Source of the DNA: Beroe forskalii
Lineage: Eukaryota > Ctenophora > Nuda > Beroida > Beroidae
Direction of reading: 5' to 3'
DNA length: 64,000 bases
NCBI GenBank assembly: GCA_011033025.1
Contig: WFMF01000001.1
Span: 1,479,755 to 1,543,754, forward strand
This document shows positions 58,601-64,000 of this stretch, piece by piece. The notes under the pieces were generated by a model. That model made no database searches, was not told where the DNA came from, and saw only the letters and a list, made by a program, of their open reading frames with translations. Each line of letters begins with the position of its first letter. Position 1 is the first letter of the stretch. The translations under genes and the position numbers were made by a program.

Positions 58601-61600
58601 TTGTGACCGAGGTCGAATCCTCAGTTAAACGTTAATTATCGGCCAAAACCGAAGCCGAGTCCTCCGTCGATCATTGGTTGGTGAAATTGGAAAATGATGA
58701 TTGATATAGGTGCAGTAACGGGTCAAGTAGTGAGAGAACATTGTCAGGAGCACTAGGTGATGTGAGATATGATATACTCATATACTGATATACTCCTCAC
58801 CTAATCAGCAGGAAGATCTCATTGAGCATTCCCTGTCTGTCTCCAGTCGTCAGATCCTAAAGGAGTGATGGAGTTCAGTCACTGTCAGCGCGCGCCGGAA
58901 AATGAAATAAGCGGCGCGCGCATCAACAGAAGAAAATTAAACTCCTGTTAGGATTGATCTGCCGTGAAACACAAGCATTCGGCTTCAAAAAAGTGTTTTC
59001 CCAATGTTCAGGCCTGGTGACACAACAACTATAACAAGGATGCAGTTCATAATATCTGCATTTCATATTCACGCTGAGTACTAAACAGAACTAAAATTAG
59101 AACAAATAAATGTGATTGGAAGATTTCTAATCAGTAATGATAAGAAACTCATTTCCGAGCAAGTTGTAACCAACCAATGTTCACTTACATCGTACATGTC
59201 AGTATTCAAGCCGGCCCTAAGTCGCTCACTGAGGTCGTAGCTGTAGTCCACTATGTAGTAACCAGCACTCCGCATGTTGAGACGGATGTAGTTTTCAGCG
59301 TCCGAGAAGTTAAACGGCACCACGACTGGAAGTTTTGCAGTGATCAACAGTATCTATCTGTTATCAAAATAAAATTATGATTTGGATAAGATATCAAGTA
59401 TGAAAGTATGAAGAGGTATGAATGGATAAAGAATGGATTATGATTAGGGACTTCCTCGCAGAAAAACTTGTCCACTCACGTGTTGAATGTGGTTTCAGCC
59501 ATTCGAAGACAGTATCACCACCTTTAATCTGGTACATTATCGGTACATACCACTGGTACCTGAGTGTCATTGAGAGATTTAGAGAACTTATAATACCACT
59601 AGGGCGAGTCGCCATCTTTTTTGCTTTTTTGTTTGATGTTTTCGTTCTCTTAATTCAAAAATCTTCTCACATTTTTTCAAACAATCCTATACAAATACAC
59701 TCTAAGAATCCCTTTAAACAGCACCACACCTAGCACCTAGCACCCTCTCCCCAACCTACCCGTAAGGAGATGGTTTGTCAGTGGACGTATCCCCGTCCGA
59801 GATGAGGAACCTCCTCTGGGAGAAGATGACGTGTTCCTCGTCATACCGCCTCACCTCCACCACCGGGAAATTCATTTGCAGAGTCCAGGAATCCATCACA
59901 TCCACGATATTCACAGGCGACTTGGGGTTCTTTTCTTTGTAAACCTGTTATTGGGGATGCTATTTTAACCAGGGTTTTCTAGGGTCATTTCGGATATGTG
60001 GGTGGCTTAAAATAGGAAAATTATTGACTAGGAAAAGCAGCAACTTTATCGAAAGACTAATTTAGGAGACAATATTGAAGAAATTCTGACCTCTTCCATC
60101 TTTTGGTATAGATCATTTTGAACGGTGTTGCTGAATTCGAAAGCCTTTATGTATTTTTCAATAGCACTCTCAAAGTTCTTCGAATCTGTATCAAGGAGGT
60201 CCATGAACATCTTCGCTTGCACCAGGATAGAACAACCCTGAACGGAACATTACTTAGGACTCTAGAATGTCAAATATTTGAGAAATTTTATCAATGAGCA
60301 CGACTATGTTTCCAGCCTTTGATAACGATTAAAGATTCGAACTGTCAGCTAAATGTTTAGACAATTCAAAGCTTTCTTCAAAGTCACCGAGAACTGGCTG
60401 GATGCCAGTAACAAATCCTACCAATAACCCACCCACCTTGGAGTAGGAGATAGAGTCGAACTGAGCAGTGATATCGGCTGGTTTCTCCACATCCACAGAC
60501 GTGGGTCTGGAGCTCGTGTACGAGTCAATGTTCAGGGCACCTGTCCGGTCCGTGTAGGTTTGGAAGTCGAAGTAGTGCCAGAAGGGCTGTGCGGCGTCCG
60601 TGCCAATCCACTCAACGTAGGAGGCAAAACCCTCGTTGAGCCACAAGTCATTCCACCACTTCATGGTGACTAGGTTACCAAACCACTGCGAAGGAAGTGG
60701 GTGTCAGACTATCTTTGGTGGGAACAACTTGCATGGAACCAGCAAGTTCGCAAGGATGACATAATTGATCATTAAATTGAAAAGTTCAATTGTCACAAAG
60801 AAAATTGCGCTGTCAGATTGCCTAATAAGAATAGTATGGGCCAAGAATTTATTTTTCAAGAGGGCAAAAATTTTATTTCGTGATCTGGCAAACTACCCGT
60901 TCCCGTCCCTATCATGGTACCTGATGCGCTAGCTCGTGAGCGACTACCACCGCCACCCTGGCCTTGTTATCGTACGTGTCCTGTGCAGGGTTGTACAGCA
61001 GGGCTGTTTCCCGGTACAGAATGAGACCCCAGTTCTCCATGGCCCCAGCACTGAAGTCAGGAACTGCCACAGAATCTGAGGAAATCAGGGGGTTGTTTTA
61101 GAATACAACACAGAGTATGGGGGAAAGCATGAGTTTGTTTTAGAAGACAATACAACTCATTGGAATTACTGATAATAGGACGCGCATGATGTTGCATGAA
61201 CCGCACACCACATCTATGTGCAGCATTATTACGTAGTGAGAAATCTTTGCCTCAAACTTACCAATCTTCTTAAGAGGAAAGTCAGTGCCGTAGAATTTCT
61301 CATAAGCCATAATGATCTCCTTTGTCTTGATGGCAGAGTAATCTCCGTCCCCTCGCACGATTGGTTCGTTTCTACCGCATGTTCTTACCTGAACACTCCT
61401 TATTAATATTAATCAATGGTTGGAGAATCAGTAAAATGAAAAGTTGTGCGATACTATTGAGCTAGCACCACCTTGGCAGTCAAATAAATGCAAGTTATTT
61501 GGAGCTATTATCACATCGGTTTTACACCAAAGACATCAAACTCACTCACTCACCTTGACAACAACTCACTAACTCACCTTGACACCTGACTCAATAACTC

Positions 61601-63207
61601 ACCTTGACACCATTATCTGTAACTTGTTCGGCAGTACAGGCAAAGTCAGCCACAATGAAAGCCAGGAGGTAGGTGGACATGGTAACACTCTTCTGGAAGG
61701 TGTACCTGTTCCACTTTTCATCCAACTCAACCGGGTCCCCGTCCTGGGGCATGTTCCACAGCACCAGAGGGTACTCGGACTCCGTCGTTATCTCCATGGA
61801 GAAGGTAGCCTTGAGGGAACGCAGAGGGTTAGGTAAATGGGGGAGAGGGGTAAGGAAGATGAGGGAGATTTGAGTGAATGGGGAGAAAGTGTGTAATAAT
61901 TTGGATAATAAAAAGTGCTTGAATTAGAATATCAAAATTATTGATAGTCACCTTGAAGTCAGGTTCGTCAAAGCATGGCATAACTTTTCTAGCAGCAAGA
62001 GGTTCCATCTGCGATGCCAACAATTTCCTGATAATACCAATCATTATTCAAGTTTCATACCCTGAGGTGTTTTTTTCAGTTTTAAAGTTTATTATCAACA
62101 GATTATATTCGGCATTTTAACAAAAAATAGAGTAGATACAGTAAGTAAGTAATAGCATTTGGACTATTCCCAGCACACAGTACACACTGATTTTTGATCA
62201 TACTTAGTATTTCCGTCCTCGTCTTTGTACGTGCTGATGTAAATACCATCCAGACCTTTAACAAGTCGAGCTTCCCAATCAAACTTCAGAACGTATTCAC
62301 CTGGCAGGATTCAATGTTGAAACAGGGCCAATTTCCAGATATTTGAAGTCGAAATATTATTTTGAATTTTTACATCGAACAGTTTCTTAGCAGTTCCTTA
62401 TCTTAACTACCTAGTCATCTGATAGCATACATATCGTTGCATAATGTTAAAAAACCAGATAATGAATTCGGAATAGCCGGTATAAAATTCAATTATTTTT
62501 CATTTTTATCAGGGTAATGCAGTTGAAATTGAATATTCGCCGTAGCTGTCTCGTTTTATGAAACATGACTTCCATAACGTTTCAGCAAAACTAGTCAGGA
62601 GACAGCAAACCCGGAAGACCCGTGTCTGATCGGGTTCATAGTGGTTTAGACCTCGCCCTCCGGGCGGCGGGTCTAAGCCGGATACATTTATACGTTCTCG
62701 GGAAGTATCAGAAAATGAACCCTATGGTTCTATAGGCGCGGGTTTTTACAACTTTCTCAGCTTTACCTGGCTGCAACAAAGTGTTCATCTGCATGACAAA
62801 GAAGTTGTTTTCAGAAAACACGAAGGCTCTGTTCACCCCCACGGCTTCTCCCATGCTTCCCTGAGAAAATGTAACATTGGCAGTGGTGCTAACTGTGACC
62901 CCAAGTCAGATACATACTTATCAACCTGTTCATTTAAAACACGTCATTAAATTTTCTGTGCTTCTTGATAAAATTTACCAATCATCTAAAGATTTACCGA
63001 GTCTCTAAAGATTTACCGAGTTTCTTAAAATTTACCAAGATTCTTGGGATTTACCTGGTTTTATAATGCTTCCCGATTCTAGGAGCTGGTGCACGGAGTA
63101 AGCTGTGACGTTCATTTCAGGACCCGTTGTTTTGTTCACAACGTTATTGACATGGATGAGAATGTCAGCAGTCTCCTCTGAGATTGTAACGTACACCTTC
63201 TCTGTAC
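55625..63207 (-). CDS. Aminopeptidase N-like M1 zinc metallopeptidase (20 exons, N-terminus outside window)
   Basis: Minus-strand exons with GT-AG borders and continuous phase: 63207-63055, 62892-62767, 62300-62204, 62027-61952, 61809-61603, 61388-61262, 61075-60921, 60685-60437, 60237-60091, 59944-59760, 59559-59480, 59325-59189, 58856-58801, 58455-58293, 58064-57946, 57651-57559, 57332-57147, 56951-56808, 56050-55969, 55777-55625 (stop). They encode about 910 residues. M1 landmarks: PCFDEPDFK (N-terminal domain), GAMEN substrate motif in exon 7, HELAH at its end, third zinc ligand Glu in LNEGFA of exon 8 (HEXXH-x18-E), catalytic Tyr in ISYSK, then WT-x-QMNFPVV and an ERAP1-type C-terminal helical domain. 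M1 APNs trim N-terminal residues from peptides, usually as type II ectoenzymes; the cytosolic tail and anchor must lie beyond 63207. No frameshift; all catalytic residues are present, so it should be active. Confidence 0.94.
58505..58680. repeat. Imperfect inverted repeat (MITE-like) in an aminopeptidase intron
   Basis: The ends 'cattgatcgaccgaggag' and 'ctccgtcgatcattgg' are inverted. The interior repeats CCGAGG/CCTCGGCCGA blocks several times. It sits in the intron between exons 58856-58801 and 58455-58293. Confidence 0.5.
62650..62690. repeat. GC-rich hairpin in an aminopeptidase intron
   Basis: TTTAGACCTCGCCCTCCGGG can pair with CGGCGGGTCTAAG. Short and isolated; probably a repeat remnant. 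Confidence 0.5.
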
Positions 63208-63369
63208 CTGGAGCAGGAAGAGACATGTCAGTACAGTGGACTCAACCATAAATAGGCTGTGAAGTACGCAAGTAATCATATTCCAGGGGATCCAGAAAAT
63301 AATCGTCTCTTCAAGTGACGCAGATCAATCAGAGTTTATGGTGAACTCGGACACAGCAAACTTTATAGT

Positions 63370-63766
63370 ATACTGTGGAACAGTGAATTAACGTACTATG
63401 GAACGGTGATTTAACGTACTGCGGCCTAGTGAATTAACGTACTACGGCACAGAGAATTAACATACTGCGGCACAGTGAATTAACGTACTGCGGCACAGTG
63501 AATTAACGTACTGCGGCACAGTGAATTAACGTACTAAGGCACAGTGAATTAACGTACTACGGCACAGAGAATTAACGTACTGCGGCACAGTGAATTAACG
63601 TACTACGGCACAGAGAATTAACGTACTGCGGCACAGTGAATTAACGTACTGCGGCACAGTGAATTAACGTACTGCGGCACAGTGAATTAACGTACTGCGG
63701 CACAGTGAATTAACCTACTACGGCACAGAGAATTAACGTACTGCGGCACAGTGAATTAACGTACTA
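63370..63766 (+). repeat. 23-bp minisatellite, ~17 copies
   Basis: Unit GCACAGTGAATTAACGTACT + GCG, with two main variants (GTGAATT/GAGAATT and TGCGG/TACGG) interspersed. Variation is greatest at the left end (ATGGAACGGTGATTT). It lies in the intron 5' of the first visible aminopeptidase exon. Confidence 0.93.
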
Positions 63767-63943
63767 GTACAGTCAAATCTGGCCGAAAATGGCCCAAAAT
63801 CGGAACAAATTCTACACCAAGCGATTTTGACTATTTTCTATAGTTTTGCCCAAAAATCGATCTAGCAACTTTCCGAGACTTTCCGGGGTGGGGAAAGTGC
63901 CGAAAAATCGATTTTGGTTGAGGCGCAGCCGACTGACCAGTGA

Positions 63944-64000
63944 AAATTCAATTTGGCCCAGGAAGGTCGTAGAGACTTTGTTTTAGGCTTAAAAGAAGCG
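63944..64000. mobile_element. Foldback-element fragment at the window edge (copy D)
   Basis: TTGGCCCAGGAAGGTCGTAG and AGACTTTGTTTTAGGC match the start of the ~180-bp unit in foldback arms (compare 3340-3385 and 47570-47600). It runs off the window. Confidence 0.65.

Noticed and set aside
62861-62863. CTCAG at 62863 as the acceptor of the second visible aminopeptidase exon
   Set aside because: It breaks the reading phase with the preceding exon; the acceptor at 62893-62895 (TCACAG) restores phase and adds residues that read through cleanly.
63370-63766. CRISPR-like array
   Set aside because: Units are directly adjacent with no unique spacers, the host is a eukaryote, and there are no cas genes; it is a minisatellite.

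Overview
This is nuclear DNA from an invertebrate metazoan, most likely a marine bilaterian; the species cannot be fixed from sequence alone. The evidence is AT-rich DNA, genes split into short exons by GT-AG introns of a few hundred bases, metazoan families (Patched, MAF1, M1 aminopeptidase, a VWC/PPxY membrane protein), and an unusually dense load of nested transposons. Bacterial features such as operons and Shine-Dalgarno sites are absent.

Layout. 0-9.5 kb: a 900-bp DNA transposon with a C+poly-G terminus, a long inverted-repeat (foldback) element, a decayed Copia-type retrotransposon and palindromic repeats. 9.5-20.2 kb: one CR1-like LINE on the minus strand, interrupted in its endonuclease by a second foldback element that itself carries a second poly-G transposon. 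22.2-23.9 kb: the first five coding exons of MAF1 (plus strand), with no C-terminal exons found. 24-28.5 kb: small DNA transposons, a broken short-chain dehydrogenase and a SINE inside a TA-flanked element. 28.5-31.5 kb: an unidentified coding exon split by a third poly-G transposon. 31.7-34.9 kb: an inverted repeat enclosing a two-exon zinc-finger gene, then a tandem duplication. 35.6-42.5 kb: two minus-strand membrane-protein genes, a VWC/PPxY protein and a Patched homologue. 42.1-52.0 kb: a tandem duplication of the Patched 5' region, its second copy split by insertions including a complete foldback element. 51.5-55 kb: GC-rich hairpins, MITEs and CRE-containing palindromes. 55.6-63.2 kb: twenty exons of a minus-strand M1 aminopeptidase N, with its N-terminal exon(s) beyond the window. 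A 23-bp minisatellite and another foldback fragment close the window.

The most striking observation is the LINE's first ORF. It joins an AlkB-type Fe(II)/2-oxoglutarate dioxygenase, with all the expected metal and cosubstrate residues, to an SGNH hydrolase. A second system is a transposon family (three copies) with C+poly-G termini, 7-bp target duplications, subterminal palindromes and a small zinc-finger-like ORF remnant. The host genes do not form an obvious pathway. The Patched homologue and the VWC protein are neighbours, and both carry PPxY tails that could recruit NEDD4-type ligases.
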